Assembly: GCA_964612065.1 (NCBI GenBank)
Contig: CAZTCD010000102.1
Coordinates: forward strand, 1-13,561
From: JAKFYM01 sp964612065
GTDB lineage: Bacteria; Bdellovibrionota; UBA1018; CAIPTA01
DNA: 13,561 nt
Direction of reading: 5' to 3'
The position numbers and the translations under genes are program-made. Below, one piece after another: positions 5,748-13,500 of the stretch. The notes beneath the pieces were generated by a model. It was not told the DNA's origin and did not search any database. It worked only from the letters and a program-made list of their open reading frames with translations. Within the stretch, counting starts at the first letter, position 1; the number at the start of each line of letters is the position of its first letter.

Positions 5748-7982
5748 TTAGCCGCTTTTCAGGGTTACAGCGGCTTCATCGAGAACGGACCGGAACCAGC
5801 GGCCCAGCTCTTCGTTTTCGGGCTCTTGAAGGCGGGGATCGCGGGCGAATACGCGATGAGCCTCTTCACGGGCGAGCTCGAGCAGCGTTGCGTCCCTGGC
5901 GAGATCGGCGAGACGGAAGGTGGGCGAGCCGCTCTGCTTGGTGCCGAAAAAATCACCGGGCCCCCGGAGTTTGAGGTCCTGCTCGGCGATTTCGAAGCCG
6001 GAACGGCTCTTTTCCAGCACCAAGAGGCGCACCCAGGGGCTTTCGTCCTCTACGCCCTCTTCCGCGCTCTCGGGCTGAGCCGGGCGAACGCCGGGCGGGG
6101 CGGAGTCGGTCACGAGCACGCAAAAGCTTTTTTGGCTGCCACGGCCCACGCGTCCGCGCAGCTGATGCAACTGGGAGAGGCCGAAGCGCTCGGCATTTTC
6201 AATCGCAATGACCGTGGCGTTGGGTACATCCACCCCCACCTCGATCACGGTGGTGGAGAGAAGCACATCGAACTCGTGGGCTTTGAAGGCGCGCATGATG
6301 CGGTTTCGCTCGTCGCTGGGCATCTGGCCGTGCACCATGGCGAGCCTCAGGCCAACGAGCGGGCCGGAGGAGAGCCGCTCGAGCTCGGATTCCACCGAGC
6401 GGATATTCTCCATCCCCTCTTTGTCGGAATCCGTGACGAGAGGATAAACGATATAGCTCTGGTGCTTTTGATCGGCTTCTTTGCGGATCAGATTGTAGAG
6501 ACGGTCGCGATCTCCCCCTTTGATCACCTTGGTGGCGATTTCCTGCCGGCCGGGAGGAAGCTCATCGATGGTGGTGACATCGAGCTCCCCGAACACCGTG
6601 AGAGCAAGCGAGCGGGGGATAGGGGTGGCTGTCATGGTGAGAATGTGGGGGAAGGAGCCTGGCGGGGCTTTCTCTTTCAGAGCCGCCCTCTGTTTCACGC
6701 CGAAGCGGTGCTGCTCATCGATGATCGCCATGGCCAGGCGGTTCCACGTTACGGCTTCCTGGATCAGGGCATGGGTGCCGATCACGAGCTGGGCCTCTCC
6801 CGTGCGCACCTGCTCCTGGGCTTTTGTTTTCTCACTGCCTTTGAGCGAGCCGGTGAGCAAGGTGACCCCCACATTGGTGCCCTCGAAAAGCCGGCGCGCG
6901 TTCTGGAAGTGCTGCTCCGCCAGGATTTCCGTGGGAGCCATCAGGGCCACTTGCATCCCGTTCTCGATGGCTTCGCAGGCGGCAAAAAAAGCCACGAAGG
7001 TTTTTCCGCTTCCCACATCTCCCTGCACGATGCGGTTCATGGCCGTGCCGCGGGCCAGATCGCCCACGATCTCGGTGATCGCCTTCTCCTGGGCGCCGGT
7101 CAATTGGTAAGGAATATTTTTTCGCAGCTTCTGAGCCAGCTGGCCCTGAGGGCGGATCGGAAGAGCTGGCTCCGGCTGGATGCCGGCCCTGTCCATCAGG
7201 AGCACCAGCTGGAACTTAAAGAACTCCTCGAAGATGAGGCGCCTTACCGACGCGCTCAGGTCCTCGGTTCGCACCAGGCTTTCCGCGGGCGGCGGGAGCT
7301 CTTTGGGGAAATGCATTTCCTGCAGACACGACGCAAGAGTAGGGAGGCCGTGGCGTTCGCGCAGGGAATCAGGAAGGACATCGTGAATCAAAGGAAGAGC
7401 GGTTTCGAGGCAAAGGTGCGTGATCTCTCGGATGAACTTCTGCGAGAGCTTTTCGCTTCTGGAATAGATCGGCACCACGCGGCCCCAGTGGAGGCTCTTG
7501 GGCGATTCCATCGATCCGGGCTTGGGCCGTTCTTTCAGGTGCTCTACGTCGGGATGCACGATCTGCGGGGCGCCCCGGTATTTTTTCAGGGCGCCCTGAA
7601 AAATCGCCCAGGTGCCCGGCACGAATTTTTCTTTCATGCCTTTGTAGGTGTGAAACCAGGTGCACGACAGCAGGACTCCATCGCCCCCCATGGCCGTGAT
7701 TTCGAACATGGTTTTCCCGCGGCCCCGGAGCGGAATCTCGCGGGTGCGCTCGATCCTGGCCAGAACGGAAACCTGGATATTGTCCGGAAGGGTTACGAGA
7801 TCGCCCGGCTCGCAGAGACGGCGCCGGTCTTCGTAGCGGCGAGGGAAGTTGTATAGGGCATCCTGCAGCGTGATGATGCCTTTTCGGGCGAAAGCGGATG
7901 CCCGCATCGGCCCCACTCCCTTGAGGTACTGGAGAGGGGTTTGCAGGGTGGTGCTTCTTGTTTTAGCGGTATTCGACGCCAC
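5748..7982 (-). CDS. recG: ATP-dependent DNA helicase RecG
   Basis: RecG remodels stalled replication forks and branch-migrates Holliday junctions. The 744-residue product has the full architecture: N-terminal LKGVGP (20-25) and the wedge (OB-fold) domain around 60-150, then helicase motifs GDVGSGKT (321-328, Walker A), MAPTEILAEQH (348-358), IDEQHRFG (421-428, the DEQH form of motif II), TATPIPR (451-457), STTVIEVGVDVPNA (576-589) and QLRGRVGRG (607-615), with the TRG region GDFFGTKQSG (676-685). An acidic, Pro-rich insert (about 626-650) just after motif VI makes it slightly longer than usual. The GTG at 7982 lies 20 bp inside greA; the first internal ATG (residue 26) falls within the conserved LKGVGP segment, so the start must lie upstream of it. 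Overlap with greA indicates co-transcription. Confidence 0.96.
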   Translation of the reverse strand: MASNTAKTRSTTLQTPLQYLKGVGPMRASAFARKGIITLQDALYNFPRRYEDRRRLCEPGDLVTLPDNIQVSVLARIERTREIPLRGRGKTMFEITAMGGDGVLLSCTWFHTYKGMKEKFVPGTWAIFQGALKKYRGAPQIVHPDVEHLKERPKPGSMESPKSLHWGRVVPIYSRSEKLSQKFIREITHLCLETALPLIHDVLPDSLRERHGLPTLASCLQEMHFPKELPPPAESLVRTEDLSASVRRLIFEEFFKFQLVLLMDRAGIQPEPALPIRPQGQLAQKLRKNIPYQLTGAQEKAITEIVGDLARGTAMNRIVQGDVGSGKTFVAFFAACEAIENGMQVALMAPTEILAEQHFQNARRLFEGTNVGVTLLTGSLKGSEKTKAQEQVRTGEAQLVIGTHALIQEAVTWNRLAMAIIDEQHRFGVKQRAALKEKAPPGSFPHILTMTATPIPRSLALTVFGELDVTTIDELPPGRQEIATKVIKGGDRDRLYNLIRKEADQKHQSYIVYPLVTDSDKEGMENIRSVESELERLSSGPLVGLRLAMVHGQMPSDERNRIMRAFKAHEFDVLLSTTVIEVGVDVPNATVIAIENAERFGLSQLHQLRGRVGRGSQKSFCVLVTDSAPPGVRPAQPESAEEGVEDESPWVRLLVLEKSRSGFEIAEQDLKLRGPGDFFGTKQSGSPTFRLADLARDATLLELAREEAHRVFARDPRLQEPENEELGRWFRSVLDEAAVTLKSG

Positions 7983-8445
7983 AGATCTCGTAGGTGATTC
8001 CGCCCTTGGGGGTGGTCACTTTCACCTCGTCGCCCTTTTTCTTGCCGATCAGAGCGCGGGCGATGGGGGATCCGATACTGATCTTGTTCTTGGTTACGTC
8101 GGCCTCGTCCATGCCCACGATTTTATAGGTAACCTCATTGCCGGTTTCCACATCGTTCAGCTGCACAGTGGCGCCGAATACGATGTGAGGATAATTGAGG
8201 GTGCTGGGATCAATCACCTGGGCGCCGGAGATCACTCCGTTGATGTGCTGGATTCTGCCCTCGATAAAGCCCTGCTTTTCCTTGGCGGCAGCGTATTCGG
8301 CGTTTTCTTTGAGATCGCCATGGGCCCGGGCTTCTTCAATGGCCGCGATCACGGCGGGGCGCTCTACGCTGAGCAAATTCTTGAGTTCGGCCTCGAGCTG
8401 GGCCTTTCCTTCTACGGTGATGGGGAATGCTTTATCGTTGTTCAT
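7963..8445 (-). CDS. greA: Transcription elongation factor GreA
   Basis: GreA enters the RNA polymerase secondary channel and stimulates cleavage of backtracked transcripts. The 160-residue length is normal for the family. The N-terminal coiled coil (about 1-75) carries the tip motif EARAHGDLKENAEYAAAKE, with Asp44 and Glu47 as the residues that reach the polymerase active site. The C-terminal FKBP-like domain ends with IGSPIARALIGKKKGDEV (123-140), typical of GreA. ATG 8445 is preceded by a purine-rich GAGAAAGAG. It appears to be the first gene of the greA-recG-HDOD-MBL group. In several deltaproteobacteria greA sits next to carB, as I recall; here they are separated by about 2 kb. Confidence 0.97.
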   Translation of the reverse strand: MNNDKAFPITVEGKAQLEAELKNLLSVERPAVIAAIEEARAHGDLKENAEYAAAKEKQGFIEGRIQHINGVISGAQVIDPSTLNYPHIVFGATVQLNDVETGNEVTYKIVGMDEADVTKNKISIGSPIARALIGKKKGDEVKVTTPKGGITYEICGVEYR

Positions 8446-8496
8446 CGTACTCTTTCTCGCTAGGTCCAGTATCAGGTCAGGAATCTGGGCTCAAAT

Positions 8497-8563
8497 CGCA
8501 TTATTGGGTCGCACTATCGCACTATATCGCACTATGGAATCTTCCTTTATAAACCACAATCGG
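8497..8563 (-). promoter_or_regulatory. Candidate greA promoter with tandem CGCACTAT repeats
   Basis: On the plus strand CGCACTAT occurs at 8510-8517, 8518-8525 and 8528-8535, with an imperfect copy CGCATTAT at 8497-8504. Read on the minus strand these are ATAGTGCG repeats, each containing a -10-like (C/T/G)ATAGT. The outermost one, CATAGT, has TTGTGG 17 bp upstream on the minus strand, a modest sigma-70-like pair pointing at greA. The repeats could be overlapping promoters, a regulator's iterated site or a slippage product. Promoter assignment is weak; the repeats are directly visible. Confidence 0.35.
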
Positions 8564-8623
8564 GGGAAGACTAGATAGTTTCTGTTGTATCAGAATTCGC
8601 TCTTAGTAATCGGCGCACCGTGC

Positions 8624-8676
8624 TGACGTCGAATTATAGTGAAATTTAGTAGTACTTCTGTGGCTTTTCGACGTCA
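8624..8676. repeat. Perfect 10-bp inverted repeat in the divergent greA / histone-like promoter region
   Basis: TGACGTCGAA (8624-8633) and TTCGACGTCA (8667-8676) are exact reverse complements separated by 33 AT-rich bases. Each arm contains the self-complementary core GACGTC, so each could bind a dimer by itself. The centre-to-centre distance is 43 bp, about four helical turns, which would suit a looped or cooperative operator. The second arm ends 59 bp before the start codon of the histone-like gene. The binding protein is unknown. Confidence 0.45.
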
Positions 8677-8735
8677 AGTTCTCCTTGTCAAAGCCTTCTG
8701 TTTAGAGGAAATTTTAATTTCAACCGGAGGGTATA

Positions 8736-9077
8736 ATGGCAAAAAAAGTCTTTAAGGCTGGCATCAAGCGTGAAAAGGGATTTCTGTATTTCGTCGATAA
8801 AAAGGGCAATGTTTGCAAAGTAAAAATGGCTCGCGGCGGCTCCGGTGGTCGCGGAGGCCCTGTGGTACTGGTGAAAGCCGGTATCAAACGGCAGGAAGGC
8901 CATCTCTATTTCATCGACAAGCAGGGTGATGTTAGCTGTGTTGCCATGAGCCGCGGCGGCCGTAAGAAGAAAAAGACCAGCAAAAAAGCCGCGAAGTCTT
9001 CCAAGAAGAAGAGCACCAAGAAAGCCACGAAAAAGGCTACCAAGAAAAAAGCTTCGAAAAAGAAGAAGAGAAAGTAA
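8736..9077 (+). CDS. Small basic two-repeat protein with histone H1-like lysine-rich tail
   Basis: The 113-residue product has two tandem 29-residue units, residues 7-35 and 47-75, with 19 identical positions. The shared pattern is KAGIKRxxGxLYFxDKxGxVxxVxMxRGG. A glycine-rich linker (36-41) joins them. The tail from 76 to 113 is almost only Lys, Ala, Ser and Thr (22 of 38 residues Lys, plus two Arg) in KKATKKA-type repeats like bacterial histone H1-like proteins. It is probably a nucleic-acid-binding, nucleoid-associated protein; the repeats may be small beta hairpins (LYF[VI]D[K]xG). I recall similar uncharacterised proteins with the IKRxxGxLYFxDK core but no assigned function. Shine-Dalgarno GGAGGG (8726-8731) sits 4 nt before the ATG, and a strong terminator follows, so it is a monocistronic and probably well-expressed gene. 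Confidence 0.88.
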   Translation: MAKKVFKAGIKREKGFLYFVDKKGNVCKVKMARGGSGGRGGPVVLVKAGIKRQEGHLYFIDKQGDVSCVAMSRGGRKKKKTSKKAAKSSKKKSTKKATKKATKKKASKKKKRK

Positions 9078-9097
9078 GTCAGGTCTTACGTTTCGTG

Positions 9098-9131
9098 AAC
9101 GCCGCTCCCCTGGGGGCGGCGTTTTCGTTTT
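9098..9131 (+). terminator. Intrinsic terminator of the histone-like gene
   Basis: AACGCCGC (9098-9105) pairs with GCGGCGTT (9116-9123), a perfect GC-rich 8-bp stem, followed by TTTTCGTTTT on the plus strand. It lies 21 bp after the stop codon. No comparable T-tract exists on the minus strand, so it serves the plus-strand gene. The convergent secreted-protein gene ends at 9211 with only a weak 5-bp stem (CGTCA 9165-9169 / TGACG 9176-9180) after it. Confidence 0.85.
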
Positions 9132-9210
9132 CCAGGCCGGGCATTCTGCCTCATCTTTCAGCTTCGTCAAAAAACTGACGGTGAATGGAGTCGGATACGA
9201 TGCGGTGCCT

Positions 9211-10287
9211 TCAAGGAAACCAGAATTCCACTTTCTGGCGCTTTAGCAGCCAGCCAAGCGCGCCGCCTTTTTCCGCCCAGATCATGTCTCTTTGGGATTT
9301 CACTCCGCTCAGTTGAGCGCTCTGGCACTCCAGGGCCGAAGCAGGGCCGGGCATCTGGGTGGGCGACGAAAGCATGGATTCGGAGCTTACGAGGGTATCC
9401 ATAACTTTGCGGAAGTTGCGGCCGTCTTCGCTCCAGAACAGGGGAAGGCGGTTGCCCGCCCGGGAGTTCACCACCATGGTAAATGCCGTTTTATCTCCCT
9501 GCGGGCAGCGCAGCCGCACTACCTGTGGGTTTTCGAGCGAAGTGCCGGCGCTGAAGCCTTCGATCCTGATGGCTTCCGGCTCGGCCAGCCGTTTGCCTTC
9601 GAGCGTGGCTCTGAGGCGAAAGAGGTTTTCTTTCATGAAGGTTTGCTTTGTGGTGCTGTAGTAAACCACGAGCTCGCCCTTGGTATAAATAGCCGAGGAG
9701 GACGCAGGCGCGCTTTCGTCTCCTGAATTGTCTCTCTTCACCAGTACCGATTTCTGTTCCCAGTTGAAGCCTCCATCGCGGCTTTCAGCCAACGCCAGCT
9801 CTTTGGTATCGAGAAAGGCTTGGCAGGAGCGGAGGCTCTCGCCTTTCTTCCGGCAGCTTTCCGCGGCGGCGTTCGTGCCCCGGGAATATACGAGATAGAT
9901 AGCGCTGCTATTGAGGGGCTGCACGGCGCTCGGTTCGCCCAGATGAAAACCGGGAAAAGCCAGCGCGGTTTTCACTTGGCTCAGCACGCCGCCGGCGCCG
10001 ATTTCAGCACGGTATAAGCGCTCCGGCCCCGGGATGGATTCCGGGCTGGCTCCCGTATTGAGAAGGCGGAGGTATTGGTCTTCGTCGGTTTTGGCGAAGA
10101 GGCCGCCGAGAAGGAGTTTCTGGCTGTCCGCCTCATGCAATACCGAGCTCGACAGCGGGCCTGCGCTCTCGAGCAGTACCCTGGATTCCGGGGAAGCGCT
10201 CAAAGCGCCCGGATAGAGCAGGAGCAACAAAAAGGCGGGCAGTAAAAGGCCTTCAGCTTTTCTTCTTAAAGAGGGCTTCGGCCGCAT
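9211..10287 (-). CDS. Secreted protein with Asp-box (BNR-like) motifs
   Basis: A 358-residue exported protein of unknown function. The N-terminus has a basic n-region (RPKPSLRRK), a leucine-rich core (about 14-26) and a likely signal peptidase I site near ALSA, residues 28-31. There is no lipobox. SRDGGFNW (169-176) fits the Asp-box pattern S-x-D-x-G-x-x-W/F of sialidase-like beta propellers, and SEDGRNF (286-292) is a second copy, about 117 residues apart. Repeated short strand-like stretches (AIYLVYSRG, ELVVYYSTT, AFTMVV) agree with a propeller. Cys145/Cys155 and Cys261/Cys321 could form disulfides. No catalytic Arg triad of sialidases can be assigned, so a binding role is as likely as hydrolysis. 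ATG 10287 lies 35 bp inside the upstream cysteine-rich gene and has AGGA about 8 nt before it, which indicates co-transcription from carB. Confidence 0.82.
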   Translation of the reverse strand: MRPKPSLRRKAEGLLLPAFLLLLLYPGALSASPESRVLLESAGPLSSSVLHEADSQKLLLGGLFAKTDEDQYLRLLNTGASPESIPGPERLYRAEIGAGGVLSQVKTALAFPGFHLGEPSAVQPLNSSAIYLVYSRGTNAAAESCRKKGESLRSCQAFLDTKELALAESRDGGFNWEQKSVLVKRDNSGDESAPASSSAIYTKGELVVYYSTTKQTFMKENLFRLRATLEGKRLAEPEAIRIEGFSAGTSLENPQVVRLRCPQGDKTAFTMVVNSRAGNRLPLFWSEDGRNFRKVMDTLVSSESMLSSPTQMPGPASALECQSAQLSGVKSQRDMIWAEKGGALGWLLKRQKVEFWFP

Positions 10288-10549
10288 TTTTCAGGTCCTG
10301 TTTCGAGCTCCCGCCCGCTCCTGCCCCCCCTTGGCGGGGCTGGAACCACTCGCAGAAATTGCCTTTTTCTTTGTCCACCTGGCGGCCGGCCTGCTCTTCC
10401 CGGCATTCGTTATTGAAGGAGCGGTCGTAGTGGCGGCAGTTTTTGCAAGCCCGGGTATCGGCTCCGCACTTCTCGCACGAATCCTGCCGGCCGAGATTAT
10501 TCTCTCCGATGGGCGTACCGCACTTCCAGCAGTTTACCGAGCCCGCCAT
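10253..10549 (-). CDS. Small eight-cysteine, probable zinc-binding protein coupled to carB
   Basis: A 98-residue protein; the true start is the ATG at 10549-10547, since an earlier start would run back through carB. The carB stop and this start share one base (TGATG), so translation is coupled. An N-terminal zinc-ribbon-like unit has Cys7-x2-Cys10 and Cys25-x2-Cys28. A second set is Cys35, Cys38, Cys49 and Cys66 within CKNCRHYD, NECRE and VDKEKGNFCEWF. The second set recurs, as I recall, in uncharacterised small proteins of deltaproteobacteria and planctomycetes with the pattern CxxCRHYD...C...DK...NFCxxF. After a Gly-rich linker (74-82) a lysine-rich tail ends KKKS. Two structural zinc sites are inferred. 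Its position after carB may be only genomic convenience. Confidence 0.85.
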   Translation of the reverse strand: MAGSVNCWKCGTPIGENNLGRQDSCEKCGADTRACKNCRHYDRSFNNECREEQAGRQVDKEKGNFCEWFQPRQGGAGAGGSSKQDLKNAAEALFKKKS

Positions 10550-13500
10550 CAGAGGGGGGTCACCGAAAGATCGTCCGCGCTCACTTCGAGAGCCTTGAGC
10601 AGGGCAAAGGCCTCGGAGATCGTGGTGAGGCAGGGGATCTTGCTCTCGAGGGAGGTACGGCGGATGAGGTAGGAATCCTGTACTGCTTTCTCGTCGCTGG
10701 TGGTGTTCACCACGAGCACGAACTCGCGCAGCTTGATCATCTCCACGCAATTGGGAGTGCCTTCCTGGTATTTTTTCACCGGAGTGGTTTCCACTCCGTG
10801 CTCCTTCAGGAATTCGTGTGTTCCTTTGGTGGCATAGATCTCGAGGCCGAAGCGCAGGAACTCGCGAGCGAGGCTGAGGGCCGCGCGCTTATCCTCGTTG
10901 CGAAGGCTCATGAACACCTTGCCCTGGTGAGGCAGCTTCATTTGATTGCCGATCAGCGCCTTGGCATAGGCAGCGCCGAAGCTTCTCGCCCGGCCCATCA
11001 CCTCGCCTGTGGAGCGCATCTCGGGGCCGAGGATGGTGTCGGTGTTGTCGAAACGGTGGAAGGGGAATACGGCCCCCTTCACGTGGTATTGATCGAGTTT
11101 ATCGTCGAGGGCGGCGGGTAGCTCGAACTCCTTCAGCTGGCGGCCAAGCATCACCTGGGCGGCGATCTTGGCCAGCGGCTGGCCCACCGCTTTGCTTACG
11201 AAAGGCACTGTGCGGGAAGCGCGCGGATTCACCTCAATCAGGTAAAGCTCCTCGTTTTGCACGGCGAATTGCGCGTTCATCAGGCCTTTCACATTGAAGG
11301 CGAGGGCCAGCTCACAGGCCGCACGGCGGATCCTCTCCACCATGCTCGGGCTGAGGGAGAAGGCCGGGATGGCGCAGGAGGAATCCCCGGAATGGATGCC
11401 TGCTTCCTCGATATGCTCCATCACGCCGCCCACCACGGTGTCGTCGCCGTCGCAGAGCACGTCCACATCCACCTCGATGGCTTCGCGGAGGAAGCGATCC
11501 ATGAAGAGGGGGCGCTCTTCGGAAACCACCATGGCTTCCTTGGCGAATTTGCGCAGGGAGGTTTCGCTATAGGCCACCCGCATGGCCTGGCCACCTAGCA
11601 CATAGCTCGGGCGAACCAGTACCGGATAGCCCAGGCTTTTCGCCAGGGCCACAGCCTCTTCGATCGTGCTCACCGTTCCGTTTTCGGGCTGGCGGAGGCC
11701 GAGGCGCTTGGCCGTGGCTTCGCAGCGCTCACGGTCTTCCGCCATATCGATCGCATTCACGCTGGTTCCCAGAACCGGCAAGCCGCCTTTCTCGAGGGCG
11801 TGGGCGATCTTGAGAGGAGTCTGGCCCCCGAACTGCACGATCGCTCCCATGGGTTTCTCCATGCGGGCGATCTCGAGCACGCTCTCGGCCGTAACCGGCT
11901 CGAAGTAAAGACGGGAGCTTACGTCGAAATCCGTGCTCACGGTTTCGGGATTGCAGTTCACCATCACCACCTTGTAGCCACTCTCCCGCAACGTCATGGC
12001 GGCATGCACGCAGCAATAATCGAACTCGATGCCCTGCCCGATGCGGTTGGGGCCGCCACCGAGGATCATCACCGTGCGTTCGGTGGGGGCGAGTATGGGC
12101 GATTGCTCGAGGGGGATCGGAGGCTCGCGCCAGCAGTTCTGGTAGGTGGAGTAAAGGTAGGGAGTGAACGCTTCATACTCGGCGGCGCAGGTGTCTACGG
12201 CGCGGTACTGCGGGTGCAGTTTCAATTTGAGCCGGAGCGCACGCACATCGCCTTCTTTGGCGCCGAGAATCTCCGCAAGATAGCGATCGGAGAAGCCCAT
12301 GGCTTTGGCCTTGCCGAACACGTCCCGGCGCTCTTCGAAAAGCTTTTTGGCTTTCTCCCAGCCGAGGCCGGAGAGCTCTTTTTCGGCTTCCAGGATTTCG
12401 GCGAACTGCCGCAGGAACCAGAGATCGTAATGGGTGACTTTCGCGATTTCCTCGAGCGGAACGCCCAGCCGGATGGCGGAGGCGGTATACTGGGCTCTCT
12501 GGTAATGAGCCTTGCCGAGAAACTGGAGCAGCGCCGCTTTTCTATCCGCGGTGAAGGGCTCGGTATCGTATTCGGTGGGCTTGAACCAGGTGAAGCGGTT
12601 CTCCATCGAGGCCATCGCCTTGAGATAGGCTTCCTTGAAGGTGGATCCCATGGCCATCGCCTCGCCCACGCTCTTCATCGTGGTGTTGAGCACAGGAGTG
12701 GAGGCCGAGAACTTCTCGAAATCAAAGCGCGGGATCTTTACCACCACGTAATCGAGAGTGGGCTCGAAGCTTGCCGGGGTGTTGCGGGTAACATCGTTCA
12801 TCAGCTCGTTGAGCGTATAACCAACCGCGAGGCGTGCGGCCACCTTGGCGATCGGGAAACCCGTGGCTTTCGAGGCAAGAGCTGAGGAGCGGGATACCCG
12901 CGGGTTCATCTCGATCACGATCACGCGGCCCGTGGCGGGATTCACTGCGAACTGGATATTGGAGCCACCTGTGTCCACGCCGATCTCGCGGATCACGCGG
13001 ATGGCCTGGTCGCGAAGCACCTGGTATTCCACATCGGTGAGGGTTTGTGCGGGAGCCACGGTGATCGAATCACCCGTGTGCACGCCCATCGGATCGAGGT
13101 TTTCGATCGAGCAGATGATGATCACGTTATCGTTGCGGTCACGCACCACTTCGAGCTCATATTCCTTCCAGCCGATCAGGCTTTCTTCCACAAGCACTTC
13201 ATGCACGGGAGAAAGCTCGAGGCCGCGCTTCAGGAATGCGGTGAACTCCTCTCGGTTATGGGCAATGCCTCCGCCCTCGCCGCCCAAGGTGAAAGAAGGG
13301 CGAAGGATGAAGGGGAATGGGTTCTCGTTCACGAATTCCAGGCCTTCTTCCACGCTTTTTACCGTGCGTGATTTGGGCACATCCAGGCCGGCTTCCAGCA
13401 TAGCTTTGCGGAAGAGCTCGCGATCTTCGGCTTTCTTGATGCTTTTGATGTTGGCTCCGATCAGCTCAACATTGTGCTTTTCGAGCACGCCTCTTTCAGC

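Larger units (their letters stand above)
8446..8735. other. Divergent intergenic region greA / histone-like gene
   Basis: This 290-bp, clearly AT-richer stretch has no credible ORF. It contains the CGCACTAT repeats and possible greA promoter (8497-8563) and the TGACGTCGAA inverted repeat (8624-8676). For the plus-strand gene, TTGTCA (8685-8690) is a possible -35 box, but no good -10 lies 17 bp away; TATAGT (8635-8640) is a possible -10 without a matching -35. The plus-strand promoter thus remains unassigned. It is the longest gene-free stretch in the window. Confidence 0.6.

Noticed and set aside
5740..5753. GGCTAACCTTAGCC palindrome at the recG stop codon as a terminator
   Set aside because: Six-base stem with a 2-nt loop, and no T-tract on the recG strand; the T-rich side faces the strand without an upstream gene.
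5826..7856. A 676-codon open frame on the plus strand opposite recG
   Set aside because: It is fully antisense to a gene with every RecG motif. Its translation has no recognisable domain and a His/Gly/Glu/Leu-rich composition typical of mirrored GC-rich coding sequence.
8497..8535. CRISPR-like or transposon-end repeats
   Set aside because: Units of 8 bp with 0-5 bp spacing are too short and too close for CRISPR, and there is no flanking transposase or target duplication.
10550..10750. N-terminal extension of the cysteine-rich protein back into carB
   Set aside because: The extension overlaps the essential carB C-terminus in another frame and reads as Arg/Pro-rich shadow sequence; the ATG at 10549 fits TGATG coupling.
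11800..12885. A 361-codon plus-strand open frame opposite carB
   Set aside because: Antisense shadow of an intact CarB coding region.
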